A DNA stretch of 47,458 bases, from assembly GCA_947447975.1 (NCBI GenBank), contig CANFLU010000021.1, forward strand, positions 1 to 47,458, in the 5' to 3' direction. Below the pieces are notes generated by a model, which saw nothing but the letters and a program-made list of their open reading frames with translations, ran no database searches and was not told the origin of the DNA. Positions 1-7,613 of the stretch are shown in pieces (within the stretch, counting starts at the first letter, position 1; every line of letters begins with the position of its first letter). This DNA is from Comamonadaceae bacterium (GTDB taxonomy: Bacteria; Pseudomonadota; Gammaproteobacteria; Burkholderiales; Burkholderiaceae_C). A program made the position numbers and the translations under genes.

Positions 1-84
1 ATTCAGAACAGCAAAGGTAAAGCCAAGCCCTACCAAGTCAAGCAGGTAATTCAAGCAATAGAACAATTGGAAAGCAGATCATGA
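1..84 (+). CDS. C-terminal end of a probable HicA-type toxin (5' partial)
   Basis: An open frame enters from the left edge and ends at TGA 82-84, giving 27 residues rich in Lys and Gln and ending in QLESRS. The stop overlaps the ATG of the following hicB-like gene (ATGA, 81-84), the coupled arrangement usual for hicA-hicB pairs. HicA toxins are small mRNA interferases with a double-stranded-RNA-binding-like fold, and the toxin gene usually precedes the antitoxin. The identification rests on position and coupling, not on a domain, because the catalytic His lies outside the window. Confidence 0.5.
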   Translation: MQNSKGKAKPYQVKQVIQAIEQLESRS

Positions 85-404
85 ACACCTTGCACTACAC
101 CTACCGCGTTACCTGGTCGCCAGATGACCAGGAATATATTGGCCTTTGCGCTGAATTTGCCTCGCTCAGTTGGTTAGCCAAAACACCAGAAAAAGCGCTC
201 AAGGGCATTCAGAAAATAGTGGCGGACGTAGTCGCCGACTTGCAGGCCAGCGGCGAGCCTGTACCTGTGGCCTTAGCCGAGAAAAGCTACAGCGGAGAGT
301 TCCGGGTGCGCATCCCGCCCTTGCTCCACCGGAACTTAGCACTCATGGCTGCTGAGCAAGGCGTGAGTCTCAATCGGCTCGCTAGTGCAAAGTTGGCGGC
401 TTGA
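81..404 (+). CDS. hicB: HicB-family antitoxin
   Basis: This is a 107-residue protein with the two-part HicB layout. Residues about 5-60 are the degenerate RNase-H-like HicB fold (YRVTWSPDDQEYIGLC, then an Ala/Val-rich helix). Residues about 70-107 form a short ribbon-helix-helix-type DNA-binding tail (SGEFRVRIPPLLHRNLAL). HicB proteins bind and neutralise the HicA toxin and repress the operon. The start overlaps the stop of the upstream partial gene, so the two are translationally coupled. No promoter can be judged because the operon start is outside the window. Confidence 0.85.
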   Translation: MNTLHYTYRVTWSPDDQEYIGLCAEFASLSWLAKTPEKALKGIQKIVADVVADLQASGEPVPVALAEKSYSGEFRVRIPPLLHRNLALMAAEQGVSLNRLASAKLAA

Positions 405-537
405 GGGGTCTCGCGTAGGGGGCAACTTTATCGAGCAAGATAAGCAATGAAAGGTTCAAAAGGCTTGTAGATTCCCTTTTTATTTCCACCAATTTACTCT
501 GACTGTTTGCGAAAAATCGAATACACCGATAACTAAG

Positions 538-2001
538 TCATACCTTTGTTACCTTGTCCGTACCGCGCTGGGCTCGCGCCAAGTTACCAATGCGTGCCAG
601 GGCCCGTTGCTGGACTTCAGTCCAAGGTCCGGCGAAACTTAAGCGCATGCAGTGGTCAAAATGATTGGATGCTGAGAACAGTGCACCAGGACCAAAAATA
701 ATTCCCTCGGCTTTGCATTCCCTAAATAAGGCCATGGCGTTGAGTTCAGAGGGCAACTCCACCCAAAGTGTGTAGCCCCCTTGCGGCGCACTCACACGTG
801 TTCCCTTAGGAAAATTATTGAAAATCAGCGCGCGGGCCTGGGCCAGGCGCGTCTTGGCCATGGCACTGAGTTTGCGTAAGCGCGCTTCATAAGCACTTTG
901 GGTTAACAATTCTGCGAGCGCATATTCAAGCACTTTGATTGTCGGTACGCCCTGAATGCGTTTAAGGCGGCTTACGGTATCTTTCCAGCGCCCCGCTTGT
1001 ACATAGCCGGTGCGAAGGCCTGGCGCCAATGTTTTGCAAAATGAGCCACAGATCATCACCCAACCATCGCTATCAAAGGCTTTAGCTGCCTTACGTCTAC
1101 GGTCAGAAGCGAGTAAGTCGTTGAACACAACGTCCTCAATCAATGGAATCTGTCGCGCTGCCAGCATATGTACCAAAGCCTGCTTATCCGCATGGCGCAT
1201 GACCGCCCCTAAAGGGTTAGAAAGCGTGGGCACGGATAGAACCGCCTTCACGGCTTGCGTATCAATCGCTAATTGCAAAGCGGGCAAAGACATGCCACCC
1301 GTAGGGTGGGTGGGAATCTCCAATACGCGCAATTCCAAAGTTTCCAGCAAATCTAGAAAGCCAAAATGGGTCGGTGATTCCAAAGCCACGATATCCCCGG
1401 GCCGGGTCACCGCTTGAAGACACAAGCTTACGGCATGGGTGCAACTGGCAGTGATGATGATGTCCTCTGGCTGTAAATGGCAGCCCAGGTGTAGAGCCCG
1501 GCGTGCTACTGCTTCGCGCAGTGCTTGCGTGCCGCAGGATTCATCGTATTCAATCAGGCTTTGCCGGTGTACGCGGGTTGCACGGGCCAAAGCGACACGA
1601 ATTCTTTCATGCGCGAAAAGGCCCTTGTCCTCGGGTGCGTAGGCGCCAAAGGACACCACACCCACTTCTTCGGTGAATGCGCGTAGTAGTTCACAACGGC
1701 TTTGCCGCTCAATCACCATGCTGTACTTGGGTGGGCGGCTGACGCTAGGCATGGCCATGCCACGACGGCGTGCAGAGACAAAATAACCTGCTCGGGGCTT
1801 GGCGCTTACTAGGTGACGCTCCTCCAGCCAGCGCATGGCTTGAACCGCTGTGGAGATAGAAACGCCGTTTTGTACAGCCACTTCGCGCACCGAGGGCAAA
1901 CGCTCGCCCGGCTTAAATACCTGCTCATCAATCATGTGTGCAATAGCTTGCCCGATGAACACGTACAGAGGCTGCGGGGAAGGCGGCGAGGCTGGTGACA
2001 T
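538..2001 (-). CDS. MocR/PdxR-type transcriptional regulator (GntR wHTH fused to a class I aminotransferase fold)
   Basis: A protein of about 487 residues. The N-terminal 80 residues form a GntR winged helix-turn-helix (GERLPSVREVAVQNGVSIST, followed by a wing ending in AGYFVSARR). The rest is a fold-type I PLP-dependent aminotransferase domain; the Lys of GSFCKTLAPGLRTGY is the likely Schiff-base residue. MocR proteins use the aminotransferase domain to sense PLP or an amino compound and bind repeats in divergent promoters. I chose ATG 2001; a longer frame opens at TTG 2043, but that start would place inverted repeat 2015-2031 and part of 2035-2056 inside the gene. Neither start has a clear Shine-Dalgarno site. 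It is divergent from the DUF2917 gene, its likely target. The effector cannot be told from sequence. Confidence 0.9.
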   Translation of the reverse strand: MSPASPPSPQPLYVFIGQAIAHMIDEQVFKPGERLPSVREVAVQNGVSISTAVQAMRWLEERHLVSAKPRAGYFVSARRRGMAMPSVSRPPKYSMVIERQSRCELLRAFTEEVGVVSFGAYAPEDKGLFAHERIRVALARATRVHRQSLIEYDESCGTQALREAVARRALHLGCHLQPEDIIITASCTHAVSLCLQAVTRPGDIVALESPTHFGFLDLLETLELRVLEIPTHPTGGMSLPALQLAIDTQAVKAVLSVPTLSNPLGAVMRHADKQALVHMLAARQIPLIEDVVFNDLLASDRRRKAAKAFDSDGWVMICGSFCKTLAPGLRTGYVQAGRWKDTVSRLKRIQGVPTIKVLEYALAELLTQSAYEARLRKLSAMAKTRLAQARALIFNNFPKGTRVSAPQGGYTLWVELPSELNAMALFRECKAEGIIFGPGALFSASNHFDHCMRLSFAGPWTEVQQRALARIGNLARAQRGTDKVTKV

Positions 2002-2014
2002 GGTTAAACCATTG

Positions 2015-2056
2015 TGCCGTAGTGCACGGCATACCTGTACCAAACGACCAGTACAG
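2015..2056. promoter_or_regulatory. Two inverted repeats in the MocR / DUF2917 divergent promoter
   Basis: TGCCGT (2015-2020) and ACGGCA (2026-2031) are perfect 6-bp arms around AGTGC. CTGTAC (2035-2040) and GTACAG (2051-2056) are perfect 6-bp arms around 10 bp. Both lie just upstream of the chosen MocR start and are plausible operators for the MocR protein (autoregulation) and for the divergent gene. Binding is inferred. Confidence 0.4.
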
Positions 2057-2182
2057 ATAGGGTAGATGTGTAGCCTGACAGTTAGCCTTTTGGTCCTTCT
2101 GAATACCTAAGCTCGTTGCTTACTGTGGCTTTCGCCCAGCGCCAATGCCAAGCAAAGTCAAACCTTTACCAAGGAGTGCGCT

Positions 2183-2479
2183 TTGCAAACCATCCAATAT
2201 TGCCTAGAGCCTGGACAAACGCAGGCTTTGCGGGAGATCGCGAAGACGGAAATACGGGTAACACGCGGTAGGCTGTGGATTACCCAATACGGCGACATCA
2301 CAGACTATTTTGTAGGGGCAGGTCAGGCCATAAGTCTGCAAGGGTCTAGCGTGGTGGTGCAGGCGGAGCGCGATGGGGCGACGTTTGTTCTGCGTACAAG
2401 CGCGGGAGGTGCCGCGCCGATTAGCAACAAAAATAACGCTTGCAATGGCTGCCAAGTGAAGCCATTTGTACGAGGCTAG
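2183..2479 (+). CDS. DUF2917 domain-containing protein
   Basis: A small protein (98 residues) matching the DUF2917 pattern common in Burkholderiales: a Leu/Glu-rich start, then RGRLWITQYGDITDYFVGAG and an alternating strand pattern (QAISLQGSSVVVQAE) suggesting a small cupin-like beta fold. The tail carries a CNGC pair (about residues 88-91). It starts at TTG 2183, supported by AAGGAG at 2171-2176, six bases upstream. The function of this family is not known to me. Its position opposite a MocR regulator suggests control by that regulator. Confidence 0.8.
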   Translation: MQTIQYCLEPGQTQALREIAKTEIRVTRGRLWITQYGDITDYFVGAGQAISLQGSSVVVQAERDGATFVLRTSAGGAAPISNKNNACNGCQVKPFVRG

Positions 2480-2812
2480 CCCGGAGAAAATTTCAAGGCA
2501 GCCACCATGTTGACTGATAAATTATGAATACGCTATTGGCCATTCTGAGCGCTATGGGCTGGTAGTTGTTGGTTTCGGCCTAAACCTTGCAACACTAGCC
2601 TGTCACCACCGCGCGATAAGCCGTCTCCACCGCAAGCACAACCGTCGCATGCAAGGACCCTAGCTTGGGCGTATTCCCGAGCGCAATTCGGGGCGGCACT
2701 TTGAAGTAGCGCTCGTACCAAGGCAAGTCCACATGACTTTGAGGTCAAACTTGGTGCCACAGGCTAAGCCTGCCAAAGCTTAGGCGCTGGGGGTGTTGGT
2801 CGGGGATGCTGA
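2480..2812. other. Non-coding stretch with an isolated palindrome
   Basis: No credible gene was seen on either strand. A 75-codon minus-strand frame (2533-2760) has no recognisable domain or start signal. The palindrome CAGGCTAAGCCTG lies at 2760-2772, and its core GCTAAGCCTG recurs twice at 45912-45936. The dnaE2 promoter begins right after this stretch. Confidence 0.6.
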
Positions 2813-2851
2813 TTGACGTTATGCCTGTGTTTATACTGTATTTTTATACAG
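2813..2851 (+). promoter_or_regulatory. LexA-controlled promoter of dnaE2
   Basis: CTGT (2836-2839), ATTTTTAT, ACAG (2848-2851) is a perfect CTGT-N8-ACAG LexA box, within the longer palindrome TACTGTATTTTTATACAGTA. TTGACG at 2813-2818 fits a -35 hexamer, and the -10 region (for example CTGTAT at 2836-2841, 17 bp downstream) falls inside the LexA box. LexA would therefore block RNA polymerase directly, and the gene should be induced by DNA damage. Confidence 0.85.
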
Positions 2852-2869
2852 TATTTCCAAGAATCCCCC

Positions 2870-5800
2870 GTGCCCGCTGCCACCCCTTGCCCCGCCTATG
2901 CCGAGCTGTATGCCATGAGCGCGTTTAGCTTTCAGCATGGCGCGTCCTTGCCACAGGAGTTGGTGGCGCGGGCCAAGGCTTTGGGCTATGCGGCGCTGGC
3001 GCTGACCGATGAGTGCTCGGTGGCCGGGGTCGTGCGCGCGCACGAGGCGGCGCGTAAGGCGGACTTGCAATTCTTGCCGGGCGCTGAGTTTGGGGTGCGC
3101 GCATCCTGGTCCGTGCCAGACGCAAAGCCGCGCCGTGGCCAAGGTCTGACAAAGTCGGCCACGCAATCTACTGTTCCTGCGGCACCGGACGCGATGTCTG
3201 CGCCAGCCTCAGCCGACGAAGCGTGTTTTCGCTTCGTCGCTTTGCCGCATGATTTGCAGGGCTGGGGCAATCTGTGCGAATTCATCAGCAGCGCGCGCCG
3301 CGCCGCGCCTAAGGGGGAGTACGCGCTGCATTGGCAGCCAGCGCAAGGCGGCTGGGCGGCCTGGCCAAGCTTGGCGGGCAATGAGATTATTTTGCTTTTA
3401 CCGCCCGCTTTGTCTATGGAAAAAGCCTGTGCGATTGCATCGGCTGCGCGTGCGCGCTATGGCGCGCACGTGTGGTTAGGCGCGACGCGCAGCTTGGGTG
3501 CGCAGGACGCGCTGCACACTTTGCGCTTGCGCCAGATTGCACACCTGAGCGGCCTGCCGCTGGTGGCCGTGGGCGCGGTGCAAATGCATGTGCGCTCGCG
3601 CAAGCCTTTGCATGATGTGATCACCGCTGTGCGTATGCGCCTGCCGGTAGCGCAGTGCGGGCGCGGTTTGCAGGCCAACGCGGAGCGGCATTTGCGCAGC
3701 CGTGCGCGCTTGGCAAGTCTGTTTGATGCCCAGCACTTAGCCAACACGCTGGAGATTGCCAGCCGCTGTCATTTTTCTTTGGACAGCTTGCGTTATCACT
3801 ACCCGTTGGAGGCGGTGTTACCGGGGCAGACCCCGGCGCAAACGCTGCGCCATTACACCGAAGAAGGCGCTCTGGTTCGCTACCCCGAAGGCATGCCCGA
3901 GAATGTGCGCGCGCAGGTCGCGCATGAGCTGGCCCTAATTGCCGAGCTGAAATACGAGATGTATTTCCTCACGGTGCACGACATCGTGCGCTTTGCGCGC
4001 AGCCGGGGCATTTTGTGTCAGGGGCGCGGTTCGGCAGCGAATTCGGCGGTGTGCTACTGCCTGGGCGTGACCGAGGTGGACCCTTCGCGCATGAGCGTGC
4101 TGTTTGAGCGCTTTATCTCGCGCGAGCGCGACGAGCCGCCCGATATTGATGTGGATTTCGAGCACCAGCGACGCGAAGAAGTCATCCAATACATCTACGC
4201 CAAATACGGTCGCGAGCGCGCCGCGATTACCGCCGTGGTCACCCGCTATCGTCCGCGCAGCGCGCTGCGCGATGTAGGGCGCGCGTTGCAAATTCCTGAA
4301 GCCCTGATCAACGCGCTGGCCAAAGAGCATCCTGGGATGTATGGACGCACCGTACTGGCCGAGCGCTTGCAAAGTGCGATGGAGCGCGCTGCTGCGCCTA
4401 CGTCTGGCGAAGAAACTGAGCTCGCCATTCCACCACCCCGCCGCCTGCAACTCTGGCTTGATTTGGCGACTCAGTTGCAAGGCTTCCCGCGCCACCTGAG
4501 CCAGCATGTGGGCGGCTTTGTGCTGACGCAAGGCCCGCTTACGCGCATCGTGCCGGTGGAAAACGCCGCCATGCCCGAGCGCAGCATCATCCAGTGGGAC
4601 AAAGACGACCTAGACACCGTGGGCTTGCTCAAGGTGGATGTGTTGGCCTTGGGCATGCTCAGTGCGATCCACCGCTGCCTGGACTTGATCGGTCAGTGGC
4701 GCGGCAAGCCCCTGCGCCTGCAAGACATCCCGGCCGAAGACCCGGCCACCTACGACATGATTTGCCAGGCCGATACCGTGGGCGTGTTCCAAATCGAGAG
4801 CCGCGCACAAATGAGCATGCTGCCGCGCCTCAGGCCCCGCTGTTTTTACGATCTGGTGGTGCAAGTGGCCATCGTGCGGCCCGGCCCCATCCAAGGCGGC
4901 ATGGTGCATCCCTATCTCAAAGCACGCGCCAACCCGCACGCCGTGCAATATGCCAGCGCGGCTTTGCAAGAAGTGCTCAAGCGCACGTTGGGCGTGCCGA
5001 TTTTTCAGGAACAGGTGATGCAAATCGCCATGGCAGCGGCCAACTTCAGTGGCGGCGAAGCCGACAGCCTGCGCCGCTCCATGGCCGCCTGGAAACGCCA
5101 GGGCGGGGTACAGCATTTTTACGAGCGCCTGGTCGGCGCCATGGTCGCCAACGGTTACACCCAAGACTACGCCGATGCCTTGTTCAAACAAATCGAAGGC
5201 TTTGGCGAATATGGCTTTCCCGAAAGCCATGCCGCCAGTTTTGCATTGCTGGTCTATGTGAGCTGCTGGCTCAAATGCCACGAACCCGCCTGCTTTCTGG
5301 CCGCCATGCTCAACAGCCAGCCGCTGGGCTTTTACAGCCCCAGCCAATTGGTACAAGACGCCCGCCGCCATGGCCTCGAAGTGCTGCCCGTAGACGTGAG
5401 CTACAGCGACTGGGATTGCTCTCTCGAAAAATCGGGGTCAGAACCCAATTTCACTGCACATCATGGGGCGGAGCCGCGCCCGCTTGCTTGGTCGCTGAAA
5501 GGAAATGAAAAATTAGGTTCTGACCCCCATTTGCAGCCGGCCGTCCGACTGGGATTGCGCATGGTGGCGGGCTTGCATGCACGCGTAGCTTTACGTATCA
5601 GTGCGGCGCGCAGGCAGGGGGCTTTTGCCAATACCGAGGACTTGGCTTTGCGCTGTGGGCTGGACGCGGGCGACCTCAAAGCCTTGGCCAGCGCAGATGC
5701 TTTGTTGTCGCTCAGCGGCCACCGCCGCCAACAGGTATGGGATGCGTCTGCGCTGCACCGTGCGCCCGCGCTCTTGCAAGGCGCGCCGGTGTATGAAAAG

Positions 5801-6253
5801 CCGCTGGTCTTAGCCGCAGCGCATGAAGCGCAGGAGGTGTTGTTTGACTATGCGGCTACCGGGCTTACTTTGCGCAGCCATCCGTTGTCGTTTTTGCGTG
5901 CGCGCCTGGCAGCTAAAAACCTGCTGAGTGCCGCGCAATTGCGCGACTTGCCGCATGGCCGTTTGGTGCGCGCCTGCGGCATCGTCACCATGCGCCAGCA
6001 ACCACAAACCGCCAAAGGCGTAGTCTTTGTGACCTTGGAAGATGAGACGGGGTGCATCAACGTCATCGTCTGGAAAAGCCTGAAAGAAAAACAGCGTGCC
6101 GAGTTATTGCGCGCGCGTCTGTTGGCCGTCTATGGCGTTTGGCAGCGCGATGAAGACAGCGGCGGCCAGGTGCGCCACTTGATCGCCAAGCGCCTGGTAG
6201 ACCTGACCGATTGGCTGGGCGACTTATCCGCAGGCAGCCGGGATTTCCGTTGA
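2870..6253 (+). CDS. dnaE2: Error-prone DNA polymerase, DnaE2 family (C-family)
   Basis: About 1127 residues. The N-terminal PHP domain begins YAELYAMSAFSFQHGAS and LALTDECSVAGVVRAH. The palm carries PDIDVDFEHQRREEVI with two catalytic Asp, and a third acidic residue in LLKVDVLALGML. Then come fingers and thumb, helix-hairpin-helix and a C-terminal OB fold (VTLEDETGCINVIVWKSL). DnaE2 carries out translesion synthesis in the SOS mutasome with ImuA and ImuB; neither is in this window. I chose GTG 2870 because the longer frame opening at TTG 2813 would translate through the -35 hexamer and LexA box; 2870 also puts the family N-terminus about ten residues from the start. The Shine-Dalgarno is weak. 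Residues about 855-886 come from an inserted palindromic element (5434-5527) that keeps the frame, making the protein slightly long. Confidence 0.95.
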   Translation: MPAATPCPAYAELYAMSAFSFQHGASLPQELVARAKALGYAALALTDECSVAGVVRAHEAARKADLQFLPGAEFGVRASWSVPDAKPRRGQGLTKSATQSTVPAAPDAMSAPASADEACFRFVALPHDLQGWGNLCEFISSARRAAPKGEYALHWQPAQGGWAAWPSLAGNEIILLLPPALSMEKACAIASAARARYGAHVWLGATRSLGAQDALHTLRLRQIAHLSGLPLVAVGAVQMHVRSRKPLHDVITAVRMRLPVAQCGRGLQANAERHLRSRARLASLFDAQHLANTLEIASRCHFSLDSLRYHYPLEAVLPGQTPAQTLRHYTEEGALVRYPEGMPENVRAQVAHELALIAELKYEMYFLTVHDIVRFARSRGILCQGRGSAANSAVCYCLGVTEVDPSRMSVLFERFISRERDEPPDIDVDFEHQRREEVIQYIYAKYGRERAAITAVVTRYRPRSALRDVGRALQIPEALINALAKEHPGMYGRTVLAERLQSAMERAAAPTSGEETELAIPPPRRLQLWLDLATQLQGFPRHLSQHVGGFVLTQGPLTRIVPVENAAMPERSIIQWDKDDLDTVGLLKVDVLALGMLSAIHRCLDLIGQWRGKPLRLQDIPAEDPATYDMICQADTVGVFQIESRAQMSMLPRLRPRCFYDLVVQVAIVRPGPIQGGMVHPYLKARANPHAVQYASAALQEVLKRTLGVPIFQEQVMQIAMAAANFSGGEADSLRRSMAAWKRQGGVQHFYERLVGAMVANGYTQDYADALFKQIEGFGEYGFPESHAASFALLVYVSCWLKCHEPACFLAAMLNSQPLGFYSPSQLVQDARRHGLEVLPVDVSYSDWDCSLEKSGSEPNFTAHHGAEPRPLAWSLKGNEKLGSDPHLQPAVRLGLRMVAGLHARVALRISAARRQGAFANTEDLALRCGLDAGDLKALASADALLSLSGHRRQQVWDASALHRAPALLQGAPVYEKPLVLAAAHEAQEVLFDYAATGLTLRSHPLSFLRARLAAKNLLSAAQLRDLPHGRLVRACGIVTMRQQPQTAKGVVFVTLEDETGCINVIVWKSLKEKQRAELLRARLLAVYGVWQRDEDSGGQVRHLIAKRLVDLTDWLGDLSAGSRDFR
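5434..5527. repeat. Small palindromic REP/MITE-like element inserted in frame in dnaE2
   Basis: The left arm GGGGTCAGAACCCAATTT (5434-5451) and right arm AAATTAGGTTCTGACCCC (5510-5527) are inverted copies matching at 17 of 18 positions. After one mismatched base the similarity continues outward (AAAT / ATTT). Inside is a hairpin, GGGCG (5466-5470) with CGCCC (5477-5481). Ends of the GGGGTCAGA type are typical of small non-autonomous repeats in beta- and gammaproteobacteria mobilised by REP-associated tyrosine transposases; that assignment is from memory. The element is translated as part of DnaE2, between the conserved DWDCSLE and AVRLGLRMV segments. Confidence 0.75.
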
Positions 6254-6317
6254 GGAGCGCGCCACCGCACACCCGCTGTAGGGCACTGCTTAGAATCCCT
6301 TAAAACAAGGAGACAAC

Positions 6318-7481
6318 ATGAAAAAATTCGTTTACGGCCTGCTGTTGGTGCTGGCCATGCTGGTGGCAGCGATTCAGCTAGGCGGGCACGGCTATTTTTG
6401 GAAGGCTCTGGCCAGCACCTATTTCCAGGGGCACAGCACCGCCCATATTGACGACGCCAACAATTTTGCACAAAGCGTCATTGCCACAGGCACCCCTCAG
6501 GTCTGGCCCAAAGACGCGCGCTACAACCAAAAAACTTTGGACCCGGCCATGGCAGCCTATTTGCAGCAGCACGGCACGGCAGCATTTGTGGTGGCACAAA
6601 AAGGCGCGCTGGTGCATGAGCAGTATTTCGGCGCTTATTCCGCCCAAAGCCGCACCAACTCGTTTTCCATGGCGAAAACCATCACCACCTTGCAGGTGCA
6701 ACAAGCCGTGCAGCAGGGCTTGATCAGCAGCTTTGACGCACCCTTGACCGAGCGCCTACCCGAATACGCGCAAGACCCGCGCGGTCAAAAGGCTACCGTG
6801 TCGCAACTCTCCAGCATGAAGTCTGGCCATGACTGGACGGAGAACTACTACCTACCGCTCAATATCACCACCGATTTGTACTATGGCAAAAATGCCGAAA
6901 AGTTGGTGCTTGGCCAAGGCTTTGAGCGCGAGCCTGGCACCGAGTACGAATACAGCAGCGGCAGCACCCAGCTATTGGGCGTTTTCCTCAAGCGCGCTTT
7001 GCAGGCCAAGGAGCCAGGCCTGACTATCAGCGCGCATTTGTCCCGCAGCCTGTGGGTGCCGCTGGGTATGGAAAGCGACGCGATTTACACCCTAGACCGC
7101 GAAGTCAGCGCAGGCGGCATGGAGCGCACCTACTGCTGTATTTTTGCGACGGCACGCGACTTTGCCAAGTTCGGCCAGTTGCTGCTGCAAGACGGCCAAT
7201 GGAACGGCCAGACATTACTGGATAAAGCGTTTGTAGAGCGCGTCCGCAAGCCTGATTTGCAGCCTTATTACGGACATTCTCTGTGGATGGATTGGACGTA
7301 TAAGCACCCGTTTTATTTCTTACAGGGTCACCAAGGCCAGTACGTGATCGTGGTGCCTTCACTGGACCTGGTGGTAGTGCGCACCGGCCAGACGCGCGAC
7401 AAAAAAACCAAAGGCCCCAATGGCATCACCCCGGCTGAGGTGTATCGCTTTGTCGATCAGGCGGTAGCTTTAGTGCAATAA
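6318..7481 (+). CDS. Serine hydrolase, beta-lactamase / penicillin-binding-protein-like family
   Basis: A 387-residue protein with an N-terminal hydrophobic segment (about residues 5-22) that should be a signal or membrane anchor, placing the rest in the periplasm. The catalytic SxxK is SMAK (Ser117, Lys120). YEYSSGS supplies the class C-like Tyr-x-Ser/Asn element, and GHQGQ near the C-terminus stands in for the KTG/HxG motif. Relatives include class C beta-lactamases, esterases and 6-aminohexanoate-dimer hydrolases, so the substrate is unknown and antibiotic resistance should not be assumed. The start is supported by AAGGAG about six bases upstream. A TAGAAT hexamer at 6291-6296 may be its -10 element, so it need not be SOS-controlled with dnaE2. 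Confidence 0.85.
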   Translation: MKKFVYGLLLVLAMLVAAIQLGGHGYFWKALASTYFQGHSTAHIDDANNFAQSVIATGTPQVWPKDARYNQKTLDPAMAAYLQQHGTAAFVVAQKGALVHEQYFGAYSAQSRTNSFSMAKTITTLQVQQAVQQGLISSFDAPLTERLPEYAQDPRGQKATVSQLSSMKSGHDWTENYYLPLNITTDLYYGKNAEKLVLGQGFEREPGTEYEYSSGSTQLLGVFLKRALQAKEPGLTISAHLSRSLWVPLGMESDAIYTLDREVSAGGMERTYCCIFATARDFAKFGQLLLQDGQWNGQTLLDKAFVERVRKPDLQPYYGHSLWMDWTYKHPFYFLQGHQGQYVIVVPSLDLVVVRTGQTRDKKTKGPNGITPAEVYRFVDQAVALVQ

Positions 7482-7613
7482 GGCGCATTGCTAGCCGCAT
7501 GCCTGTTGCTGCGGGCAGCGGCTTCAATTACTGAGTGCGGCCATGGGTCTGTACGCACAGCGCTTGCCTCCGGCGCGATTTCCCGACACGCGTCGCTGGC
7601 GCCTTGGCCCGCT

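Noticed and set aside
2533..2760. 75-codon minus-strand frame between the DUF2917 gene and dnaE2
   Set aside because: It has no domain and no Shine-Dalgarno; the composition is unlike a real protein.
4610..5371. 253-codon open frame on the minus strand opposite dnaE2
   Set aside because: It is fully inside dnaE2, His/Ala-rich and without a domain; treated as a shadow.
6318..7481. Calling the serine hydrolase an antibiotic-resistance beta-lactamase
   Set aside because: The fold is shared by esterases and amide hydrolases; the motifs do not show lactamase activity.
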